The notes below the pieces were generated by a model. The model made no database searches and was not told the origin of the DNA. It worked only from the letters and a program-made list of their open reading frames with translations. A stretch of 64,000 nt of DNA from Mytilus galloprovincialis (taxonomy: Eukaryota; Mollusca; Bivalvia; Mytilida; Mytilidae), in contig NC_134844.1 in the NCBI RefSeq assembly GCF_965363235.1, positions 14,924,646-14,988,645 of the forward strand. The letters run 5' to 3'. The position numbers were made by a program, and so were the translations under genes. Position 1 is the stretch's first letter. Each line of letters begins with the position of its first letter. Shown piece by piece: positions 37,303 through 49,200 of the stretch.

Positions 37303-40172
37303 ATAAAATGACAAGAATTATTATTGCTATAACAACAGTTATCACTATTATCAATATACAGGTCATTTTAAAATTCTTACAGCACATCTTCCTTCGTAGG
37401 TCTCGTGATCGAGACTTAAACTGAATGGAACTAGCAGTTAAGTCCTCTGTAATGTAAAAATTACATGCATATTTCAATTTGTAGCAAACCAAGAAAATAT
37501 ATGTTTTTCATTAGTTATTAAATTGGCTTTCTTTGAGTGTCATCTTAGTTCTGTATTTTGGGTTTTTTGTTGTGGCTTTGTGCAAATCTGATGCATAAAG
37601 CTATTCCAGCTGATTTTAGAATTACGTTCCAACATGTATGTTCTACTATCAAATCACTGTCCAAGATTTGGGGAAGGTTGAGGACTCTGAATCATTTTTA
37701 ATCCAACACATTCTATATGCCTATATTTTAGTCTTTTTCAGGCTGTTGGTTTTTTATTTTTGTATCATTTCATTTTTGGTAACCCTGGGGTCTTTTATAT
37801 CTTATTATTCATGAGTTTTGTAAATTATTGTGAGCTGTTGAGTAGCCTATAGATGTTAAAGTCCTTGTTCACTGGTTTCTAGTAGATACATTTTTTGTAG
37901 TAGTTTCACTAGCAATCATATCTTATCTTCATATTTTTATATTGGCAGAATATAAAAGGTTACAAGCCTTTTAAAAGACAATGTACTTAACAAAAACATC
38001 TGACTTAAAGAAGGCCGTACGGTGACCGACAGTTGTTAATTGCTGTGTCATTTTGGTCTCTTGTGGACAGTTGTCTCATTGGCAATAAAACCACATCTTC
38101 TTTTTCATATTTATGAGCTAACATTGTATATGTAACATATACACAAAAAATATTTTAAAACACTTGTTTGTGGTTATTTAGTTATTTAACTGAATGTTGC
38201 CACATCTACATTAAGTACATTGACATTGTTTTATTTACCTGAACGATTCTGCAAATCTTCAATTTTCTCTCCACGTTCCAGAACTTTTTCAACATTGTCC
38301 TTCAAAAGATGTGTTACCTCGTTGACATCTCCCTGTAACCTGTCTATGTGATCTGTATTGTGACTTGACCTGCATAATTAAAAAGATTATCACTTTTTAG
38401 AGAATTGTAATGCTCTTACAGAAATCCTGAATCAAAAGTTCAAATAGTTATACAATGTACATGTTAAATATTGATGGTGTTTCTAATTGTACACCATAGC
38501 ACATCTTTATATTGGACATTTTTGGGGGAAAGGATACCAGGCATTCAGAGGTACTACTTGTCCATTTATTATGCAAGACTTCTTCTTATCTTCATGATTT
38601 AATCGCACTGAAAGAAAAACACCTACTCTGTCAGATACCAGAATACAGCAGCCCTATCACATGTACAATGTAAGAACAACTGCATATGGCTAACAATCTT
38701 TAAAGTATGCAGGTGGTAAACTTTAGAATGAGCTTCCAGATAAGCTGTGTAAGCAATCATCTTTCAATCTATTCAGGACCTTGACAAATTCTTGGTTTGG
38801 CAACTCATGACAATGTTATATGCATGTAAAACCAGTTCACTTCTACTACACAATAGACCACTTTCGAGTTCATCCGTCACAGAAAAAAACTTGTCAATTA
38901 TACGCGCCTTTATGACGTCATTTACCAGATAGAGAGGGTCGCCTGTATCCCTGCACTATTTACGTTCATCAAGCGTCTTTGTGATCGTCATTGTGCAGGA
39001 TAAACTAGAAATAATGGTTGTTCTGTAGGTACTTAATGACAATTCCCTAATGACAGCAATGCTGATTGTCAATTTTGAGAATTCAATTTGCCGACTAATT
39101 CGTACAATATAGAATTAATAATTTTCTAACCACTCGCTCAACATTGGAATGGAAGTGACTACGCCCCTAAACACACAAATGACGTTCACTAAAAGCAGAG
39201 TTTTTGACAGAAATGCATCGAACTCGAAAGTTGTCTATTGCATTTAGTTTCATGCTTTTGTTTTCAGCATGGCTTTTTATTTTAATAATTAAGGGAGCTT
39301 CTGCTTATTTGTGCTTTGTCACTTACTTAACAAATCTGCATGCTTAGTGTTTTAACCTTACAAGTACATGCTTCAGTGGGAGTCTCATTGGGGTGTTCTG
39401 ATCCCAGATCCTACTGTTTTGTCAGATTCCAGTATCCTGCTTACTGTCCTTTGTATGTAAACAATTCTCTTTTTTTTCATAATTTCTGGTGTCCCGATAG
39501 ACTTCATTTCCCATTATCACGGCACAATAGTTTGACTTCCACGTGTCATGCTTACAAAAAATCAGCAATACACACTTAGACCCCAATCAGACCCACTTCA
39601 GTGTTTCTCACCCTACAAGTTTATGATTCAGTGTTGTTAGCTGCTTGATAGAGCTTTATTAAATATAAAGAGCTTACATTTTTAATTGCTTTTTAATTAA
39701 GTTAACAAAATCAAATATTAAAGGCTTTATATCATATGGAACTACTTCTCTATACTAAATTCTTTTTATGATTTTTTGAAAATTTATTTGGAATTCTAAC
39801 AATTTATACATCAACATATTTCAAAATACAATTTACAACAAATAACATATAATGCGAGGTTGTTTTTTGGCAATTCATTAATGTTTATATTTAACTTACA
39901 TCCTTGATTATTGTGAAGTAATATAATTTTGAAAACACGTGAAAATGACAGTTTTCCACCTTCCAATATCAAGTTGAAAGTTCAAAGGGTCATGACCTGA
40001 AATATATTGTCGTAAAATATAATAATTAAAATTAATGAATCGAATAATTAGAAAAAATATATATTATTAAGCTATAATGTTCACTAATTGGTCGTCATTA
40101 TTGAAATGTAGCTAATATTTTATTTTGTTATAAACTTCTTTTACAAATCTTCATTGGGAATTTTTACGTCAT
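37303..40172 (-). CDS. VAMP8/endobrevin-like R-SNARE, last exon not found
   Basis: Three coding exons are inferred on the minus strand. Exon 1 is 40168-40172 (ATGAC, then GTAAAA). Exon 2 is 38239-38369 and exon 3 is 37303-37446, ending at a GTAAGT donor. The joints keep frame (2+1, 1+2) and give 93 codons, starting MTSSHNTDHIDRLQGD. Residues about 10-65 form the R-SNARE coiled coil, with the zero-layer arginine in NVEKVLERGEK (R34). After it come a juxtamembrane LRRKMCCKNFKM and a membrane anchor (TCILIIVITVVIAIIILVIL). The match in length and order is best with VAMP8, which drives late endosome, lysosome and autophagosome fusion; VAMP4-like is possible. A final exon with the luminal tail is expected and was not identified. 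Intron 1 (1.8 kb) holds a MITE. The gene starts about 105 bp from importin-7 in divergent orientation. The five-base coding part of exon 1 is the least certain piece. Confidence 0.78.
38005..38105 (-). repeat. SINE-like mussel repeat, in SNARE intron 2
   Basis: AAGGCCGTACGGTGACCGAC, then GACAGTTGTCTCATTGGC and CACATCTTC: the minus-strand form of the common family. Confidence 0.6.
38851..39240. mobile_element. MITE, CAATAGACCACTTTCGAG ends, in SNARE intron 1
   Basis: CAATAGACCACTTTCGAGTTC on the left faces GAACTCGAAAGTTGTCTATTG on the right, an imperfect TIR of about 21 bp. It is 390 bp long and non-coding. No clear target duplication was seen. Confidence 0.65.
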
Positions 40173-40276
40173 CGATGTCCTTTCTTGGCGCGATCACCGG
40201 CATGAACCTTGGTTTGGTCCAGAAGAAGACCAATTTAACTCCATTTTAATAACTAAAACACGCCTTAGCATATACA
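40173..40276. promoter_or_regulatory. Candidate bidirectional promoter, SNARE/importin-7
   Basis: This is the interval between the divergent start codons of the VAMP-like gene (40172, minus) and importin-7 (40277, plus). It is locally GC-richer than its surroundings and has TTGGCGCGATC (E2F-like) near 40185. A CRE-like TACGTCA sits at the SNARE start itself (about 40165-40171). No TATA box is obvious. The 5'UTRs must lie within it or overlap, so transcription start sites are close together. Function is inferred from layout. Confidence 0.5.
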
Positions 40277-43200
40277 ATGGAAGTCAACAGCATTGTAGAA
40301 GCCCTTCGGGCCACTATGGACATAAATAATAGAGAACAAGCAGAGAAACAGCTTCACGAGGTGAGAAAAAAATGCAAGACACGTTTTCCAAAATGGCCGA
40401 CAACATGTGCGCTTTGACAGTTTTGAGTCATTTTAAAGAATATGGTACAACCAGTGATTGAAATCGACATTATTTTAAATACATAAAAAAATATACTAAA
40501 ATGTAAATAGAGATGTTTGAGAATTTATTGGCTTGATTGATTTAATAAATAATCAGTTTGAATAATTTGCTTTTAAAATGATTACTCATTAGACAATGTT
40601 AGATATTTAAGACATGATATCACTAAACAAGGAAATTATTATTTTTAATTTCCTTAAGATATGATGTCAAATTCAGACGTCTTCTGAGCACAAATTTTTA
40701 TCCCAATTAAAATGTTTTTAAAATAATTGTTCCTGTTGTCCTTGTGTGGAATGCTAGTCAATTTGTTCCAATACTGGCAATGTATATAATATAATAAGAT
40801 GTGGTAGACGTGCCAATGAGGTAACTCTCCATCTAAGTCGCAAGTTTTTAAAGAAAGACGATATAGTTTCAAGCCTATTTGTCCCAGATACCTTAACGGT
40901 GCATGTTTAAATTAAACTTCATTAAAAGATTTTGCTATTTATTTAAATGACCTGTTTGCATTGTTATCATTAAACTTTGTTCCAGAAGCTGTGTCTTGAT
41001 TGGCAACTAAAAGATCTTTGGGTTTTTATATTATTTTTATTCAGTGGCTGATCCAGGGGGGAGGGGTTGGAACCCCCCTTTTTTTAGGCCGATCAATGCA
41101 TTTGAATTGGGACATACATGTATAATTGGAAACCCCTTTATCCTGGGTTGGGAACCCCCCTTTTTGAAATGGCTGGATCCACCTCTGTTATAGTTTTTGA
41201 ATTCAAACAAGTCTGTAATTGTTTATGTATTTTATACATGTTTCTCGTTTTTTTTATAGATTAGATCTAGACCTTTGCTTTTCCCATTTGAATAGTTTTA
41301 CACTAGTAATTTTGGGGGCCTTTATAGCTTGTTGTTCGGCGTGAGCCAAGGCTCCTTGTTGAAGGCCGTACATTGACCTTTAATGGTTTACTTTTATAAA
41401 TTGTTATTTGGATGGAGAGTTGTCTCATTGGCACTCATACCACATCTTCCTATATCTAGTCACAATGTTTATAAAATTTGGATTATGAACCATTTATTAC
41501 CACTGGGCCATGTTAGTAGGAAGGTTGGCACCTTCAAAAGAATTTAACCCTGCCATGTTCTGTGTGTGCCTGCCCAAAATTTGTCCTATGGCAATCATAC
41601 CACTTCTTATTTTCACATATAATTACTATTCAAATTGGATTTATCTTTAATATTTAAAGCTTTTTAAAGTTCCACTGAACCTGTGAATGTGGCAGTTGTT
41701 TTTATTTTTTAAATAGTACAAAACTGTAGTTCCAGTTAAATTCGTGGTCATGGGATTGCAGAAAACTTTTGCAAAAATGCAAAAATTACTTTTGCAAAAG
41801 TTTTCTGCAAGACCATGACCACCAAATTTAACTTGAACTACAGTTTTGTACTATTTAGAAAATAGAAATTGGAACATTATAAAGAATTTAAATCTTTTTG
41901 TTACAAATTTACTTTCATATGTAAATCCTTGTTCTTGTCCTGAACATGCATGAAATATTTGCCACTGGATGTGAAGCAAATGCCAACTAAGCTAGAATTA
42001 AAAAATGTACCTAACACAATTCATGTATGTTGATATAGGTTCACAAGATAATAGGATTCTCTCCCTTGCTGTTACAAGTTGTAATGACAGAACAGTTGGA
42101 CATGCCAGTTAGACAAGCAGGTAATATATACATATATTGTCTAAATGAGCATAAGGGCCATAAAAAAGAATATTTTTGTTTGCCCTAACCCTACCTACCC
42201 AGAAAATAGCTGCCTACTCAAAATCTTTTATTGCCCTGATTAGAAAATATTTTTTTTTCATCGGATCTGCATGACAAAAAAAGCATCTGACACTTCCATT
42301 TCTCTTTTTCAAAATCAAAAAAACAAACTACCTACCTACTTACCCACTGTCTCTACTTTGGGTAGGGTTTGGGCAAACCAAAAATATTTTTAAGTGTGGC
42401 CAAGCATATAATTGAAAATTGATTGCGTATACAAATTTCTATTTTCTCACAAGATGATACATATTTAAAGATACATTTATCAAAGGGCAGTACTAATGTC
42501 ATGTAATTTAAATAAAAATTTGCATTATTCCAAATATAAATAAAATTCACTTTTTTCCCATAATGTACAAAAGACTCAACATTTAAGTTTGTCAACACAC
42601 TTTTAATCACTGTATATATGATTTGACATGGTTTAATGTTTTCATATTTAAACCTTGTTTGGACTTTACTCGATACAATAGTGTCAGATTTGTGGAAGTC
42701 TTTCAGACATGTACCAATATGCATGTATAGATTAAGATTTCATTGACACTACTATTTGTTATACCAGGGATCTCCATGGATGAAAATTGAACCATGGAGG
42801 AACTTTCACCATTACAAACCTTGTCTACGCTGTACAGTGTAGCGTGATCGGAAGTATTTTATCCCTCCATACAAGGAATGGTGAACATGCTAATTCATTG
42901 CTTATTTAAATTATATTTATTTGAATTTTCATTATAGAATTAGAAGTACATGTATCAATATTTTCATTTATTGCCGTTTTTAACCATTCAAATGCCAAGT
43001 CTTCATGGTCCCCCCTTAGTCGAGAATTACCAAAAGCTGTCATGAAGGTCCCCATGCAGATTTCTTTTATTTTTGGTAATTGTTATGGGGGTTAAAAATC
43101 ATCTGATGTGGAGCTTTTTTTTCGTGGACACTGTCAAATTCAGAGCCCATTACCGGTATGGCTGATATGTAGCAACAACAAAACAATTCGTACGGGTTAT

Positions 43201-46200
43201 GTAAAAGGTTAAAGAGATTTGTAAAGCAAACGTTGACAAATGAAAAGGTTTTTAATGACTTTATCTGGAAAAATTGATGCTGTGCAACATGCATCTTTCG
43301 AGTCTGAATAGAAACCGGAAACGCGGATGTATCAATTTGATTGTAATATACGAAATGAATTCGGAATTTAGATACGATATTTCTTTACAGGATTTTTTTT
43401 AAGTTTTTACTTTTAAACTTTTAAAGTAATTCTAAATTATCGTTACAGCAGTACTCGAGTTATTTGCGATGAAATAATATTTACTGTTTTGCGTCTTATT
43501 TTGTACTTCTTAAAAAAGGGGGATGCTGATTGCGTAAGTCAAAATAAAGCACGTGTTCGACTTGTTAAACTGTTTTCTTTGTAACTGGATTCATTTATTA
43601 ATTTATTTATTTAATCTAAATGATCATAATCATTTGCTGAAACTTAGTTGATTACTTCGACAAATGGATCGTTTATCCTCAGATAGTATTCTCCTGTCTG
43701 GTTTGTTGATTTACCTGTACAAGCTCAGGTACAAGTAATTAGCGATCTTAATCCGGATATCCATCAGGCGTTAGAACTGTATTGGATTATAATATAAAAA
43801 GCCTAAGGGTTATGCAATTACATGCATTTGATTATAATTGATAAAAAAATGGCGTTGGGTTACAAAAAACGATGAAGTTTTGAACGATGGCGGAAGACAA
43901 TTTAACGATGGCGCAAGACAATTTAACGATGGCGCGAGTCATTTGATGATGGCGCAAGACATTTGAACGATGGCGGGGCTCCATCGTTAAACAGGCCATG
44001 GAGATCCCTGTATACCCTTAGGGGGTTTCAAAGCCAGCTGAATAGTTTGTTTGAAACTCTTCTATTCTTTCACCAAGCATATTATTGTATTGAAATTTTA
44101 ATCCAAACTTAACTTCTAATAAGAATTTAGTTTAAAACTAAAAGAATTGCAATGGTTAAACTTCTTGTTTGTTGTGCTACATTCTGCATATGTTCATCAT
44201 TAGGTGCCATTTACCTGAAGAATGTGTTGACCCAGTCCTGGCAGGAAAAGGAAGTAGAGAACCCAGGAGATCCTGTGCCATTTAGTGTTCATGAACAAGA
44301 TCGTCAACAAATCAGAGATAATGTCATAGAGGCCATCATACATGCTGCAGGACCAATCAGGTAAAATAAAACAAGAGAATCAATCAAACATAAAAACACT
44401 AATATTGTCTCTACACACAAGTTACACTGTAGTCAATATCAATTTTACACTGTCGATCTACATGTATAAATGAAAAACCACTGAGACACATTGGTCTCAA
44501 ATCATTAGGTTAAATAAAAATTCCACAGAAAGTCAATAATGAATTAATAAAAAAAAACTTGGGTGTTGGTCAAAGTTTATATTGTATGAATGAATAAAAA
44601 CACATTTCAAATAATTAAACAGCTGCTTTATACAGTACAGCTTGCTAAAACTGGAATGATTTCACTTGTTATGTTTATAATATTCTACTATAAACTTGTA
44701 CTATTTACAGGTCCCAGTTATGTGTTATTGTTAGTCACATCATAAAGTGTGATTACCCAGGTAGATGGGCTGTTTTACCAGAGAAGATTGCCACTTTTAT
44801 CCAGTCAGAAAATCCCATGCAGTGGATGGGAGCTTTGATGACTTTGTATCAAATGGTTAAAGTTTATGAGTAAGTTAGATGCAGTGTTGTAGGATATTGA
44901 AGGTTTTATATGTATCAAATAGCAGGGAAAGTGTATTACACTATAAATAACCGATGCATATAGTTAGACCAAATAATAATATATGTGTTGTTACAGTTAC
45001 CCGAATTACCCTCTCACCTTAATTGAGAGATCCTTTTTTGTCGAAAATTAAACTTCAATAATTAAATTTAGACTGCTGTCATCTGAATTTCCCCAAGAAG
45101 TTTCTTCATGGCTAAGAAATCTACAAATTGATTACAGAAGGTAACTAAAATGAAAAAAAAAGGTAACATAGATATAGGAAGATGCTGTATGAGTGCCAAT
45201 AAGACAACTCTCCAGGCCACACTTAAAAATATTTTGGTTTGCCCAAACCCTACCCAAAGGTTGAGACAGTGGGTAGGTAGGTAGGCATTTTCTTTTCTTT
45301 TTTCAAAAAAAGAAATTGAAGTATCAGATGTTTATTAGTCTTCATGCCTATTTGATTTAAAAAAAAAACTTCTTCAAATCAGGACAATAAAAGAATTTGA
45401 GTAGGCAGCTTTTTTCTGGGTAGGTTACTAAGGTAGCGTTTGGGCAAACAAACCTATTATTTATTATGGCCCCATCCAAGTCACAATTTATAAAAGTAAA
45501 CTATTAAACATGTCTGTATATATTACAAATACTGTTTAGAACTTTGATCAGTATTTTGAAAACCGTTTACTGGAATATGGAATGATTATCAAAATCTAAT
45601 GTTTTAGATACAAAAGACCTGATGAAAGAAAGATACTCGATGATGCTATGGGAATAATGTTACCATTAATATACCAGAGGATTTCATTCATGATGCAGGA
45701 CCAATCAGAAGCCTCTGTCTTACTACAGAAACAGATACTAAAAATTTATTATGCCTTTATTCAGGTAAAATTTATCAGAATATAACTATATATTAGCAAC
45801 ATTCAGCGATTACCACATGGAAAACATTCACACAGAATTCATCAAAACTTGCACATATTCCTTTTGGACATGAAGTTTATTATGTACTGTTTTAATTTTT
45901 ACACATCACATCTACTTATTTTTATTTTGGGATGTGTCAATGGATTACAACTAACAATACCAGAAAAAAAGATCAATTTTTTGAATTATTTATCAATTTT
46001 TAAAAAGTTTGTATAACATCAAATGATGATAAACAGATTTTTCATGAAGACAGTGCTGCATTAATGTCGTTTTGACAGTGGCTTAACTGTCTGAAGTGAC
46101 GAGATTTGTCGTAGTGCTGATGGTGTATTTAAATCATATTTGGTTACAATACTGTTATGATATTGTTAGTTGTTTATTATTGTAGGACCTTGCTTATCTC

Positions 46201-49200
46201 GACATATCTGTAAATATGGTTTTGTCTGACATTTTATTAACCCCTTCACCGATTGCTGCCCAGACCGAAGCTACTCTGAGACGATGGCTTCCCTGGCTAC
46301 TATTACTTAAGTGGGAGATCTTCATGATAAATGTCAATAAAAACTTGTTTGTAGTTATTTGTGTATTTATTTCATTCACTAACACTATGTTCACAGTTTT
46401 GTTCATGTTTTGATAATTTTTTCATCATAAAATAATCAAATTTTCAAATTTTCGGCATTATCTAGGTGAAATTCTCAAAATTCTGCTCTTTGACCCCAAA
46501 TCCTAATTTTTTTAACCCAAAACGGCAAAATTTTGAAAAATTTTACGAGGCTGTACAAATTCCTCACACTGAACGATGTCCATTCCAAGTGTTTTGTACA
46601 TAAAATGACATTTTATGTCAAAAAAGTATACTAGTTTGACTTCAATTCTTCCATATTCTTTCAAAAAAAATGTTCCCTCATTTCAAATTCTCGTAAATTT
46701 CCTCTGATTTTGACACGGTTTTCAACAAACGGAAGCGCTATGTTTACACTTTCATCCGGGTATTCATCAAAGAAAGATAACTCATGTTTGCACGGTTATG
46801 AGTGGAAAATATAAAAGATGTATTCCGATCCCGGTAAAACGGGACTCATCGTCAGCTGTCTGAAGCGTGAATCCCGGTAAACCGAGACTCATCGGCGAAA
46901 GGGTTAAGGTATAATGTACATGATGTAGTTTATCTTATAGATTATGTTACCGGTATTTTGCAGAATTTTTTACCACAAGATGTTTTAACAAAAGAAGTGT
47001 TTACTCAGTGGATGGAAGTTATCAGACAGATTGTAGACAGACCTGTTCCTGAGGTAACTAGCTTTAAAATAGAATGGGTCATTTAAAGGCTTTTCCAGAA
47101 ATATTGTCCATGCTAAATGATGAAATAAACATTATTTATCTGACATTTGGTAGTCTGAAGATGACAGGAAAACATCAAATGATGAAAACACATTTTTCTA
47201 TGAAGGCAGTGCTATATTAATGTCGTTTTGACAGTAGCTTAACTGTCTGTCGTGAAGAAATTTGTCGTAGTGCTGATGGTGTTTACATATGATAAAAAAA
47301 AATATGAAGATGTGGTATGATTGCCAATGAGGCAACTCACCAGAGACCAATACCACGGCCCAGGCCATGTGTAAATTTCCAACAATCTATGGCTTCCATG
47401 AATTATTTTGATTCTAATAGGACAAATACGGTCATTAAAAAACTGAAGCAAGGGTGGGTATGCTGTGTGTGGCTGTTCTATTTTACGCCCTGTTAGATAA
47501 AGCTGAAATATTTTTATAAATATGTAGCTTGTGTAGGTTATTTCGTGAATGACTGCTAGAAAAAACTTTTTAATTCTTTAAATTCTCAAACCCAACATTT
47601 GCAATTTTTAATTTAAATGTTTTTCTCGGAAGCTTTCGTCAAATCCAAAGTTGACATTTTGTAACTAAGGAGCCGCCATGTTGACTTGCTGAAATGAGTA
47701 AATATGCAAATAATGCAATAGAAAAGAAAAGAAAACAAAACCTACCTCAAAAATCAGTTTAAATACATTATCATACGAATTCCGATAGTTCACGTAACAG
47801 AAAACTTTCAACTTTAGCGGTTTCATTTGTATGACGTGATGTTTTGAAATGACTTAAATGCGCCAAAAAGATTGATAGACTTTCACAGAATTTTATTTTA
47901 TTTTTATTTTGTTGATTTCTCCGAGCTCTTGTACATTACTTCTTTTTATTATGCATACGAATAAGGATAAAAGTTATTTTGTCTTTTTTTAATTGCACTT
48001 TTTAAAACAATAAAATCGACAAAGGGTCTGCAAATAGGTTCCATGTATACATATATATTTACGTGGGTAGTATATTGTAACAGCCATTACTATGTATAAC
48101 TCTGAGTCTGCGCTAAGTATATTTTATCGAGAAGTTATCACAGTGTTGTTTACAAGGCTAAAGAAGCACGTCATATTAGAATCTATAATAATATATTACA
48201 GGAAACCACCCAGATAGATGAAGATGAACGACCTGAGTTAGCATGGTGGAAGGTCAAGAAATGGGCAACACATATACTTGCTAGAGTGTTTGAAAGGTTT
48301 GTAAAAATGCATTAGGGCTATTCCATCACTGATTGTCATAATATTTTCTTACCTTACTTTAGTTATTTCCTACACCAATAAAACTGGCCCCCACCAATAG
48401 CCAAAAAGCGGTGGTTAAAAGTGGCGTTAAAAAACAAAAATCAAATCGATATCCAATTGGCCAGCTGTTCATTATAATATATAAGAGGGACTTGTAAAGC
48501 AGAAGGAACACTTATGGAATGTATGGAAAATTGCTTAGGGTTTTCACATTGTACAGTCAATAATATTCTTTCCTCATCAGTCATTTTGTAGCCTAGACTT
48601 TGAAAATGTCTAGGAATAGGTATCATATGTTAAATGTTTATTGCTGTTAGCATCATGTTTGACAATGTAAACCAGTTAACTTTAGTGATAGTAATATCTT
48701 CAATTCTACTAGTCTTATTTTATTCCAAAAAAAAATATACGAGATATTCCAATACTTGTACATAATACTTGTTACTTGTTATAGGTATGGAAGTCCTGGT
48801 AATGTGACAAAAGAATACAATGCGTTTGCTGAATGGTATCTGAAAGCATTTTCAGGTAAGCTACATTTGAAATAACTGCTATGGTAAACAAGTACACACG
48901 TTTAAAAAAACTTGATTCCTTTAGCTAGACCCTACAGGGTAAAAAAACTTGATTACTTTAGCTAGACCCTACAGGGAATTAACTCTTTTTTGCACAGTGT
49001 TTTTACACAGTGTGATTAAGACAAAATAAAATCTGACAAGCGGATGTCTGTGGACAGATCAGTTGTCATAGATGTGGGTATATTGTCAGAAACATTTAAT
49101 ACCTTTGTCTTCTGTCCATTGTTTAATAGTACAGTGGAAATAGAAGCACATAGGTGACAAACTACAACAGATAACATGTTTTTGTTTTTTTTCTTTTTAT

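Noticed and set aside
45050-45142. Alternative importin exon at about 45063 ([13 protein letters not shown]-like)
   Set aside because: It does not match the family at this point, whereas 45608-45764 continues the alignment in frame directly from exon 4.
46190-46413. Alternative importin exon after TTGTAG near 46184
   Set aside because: The reading does not match the family; exon 6 at 46964 does, in the right phase.
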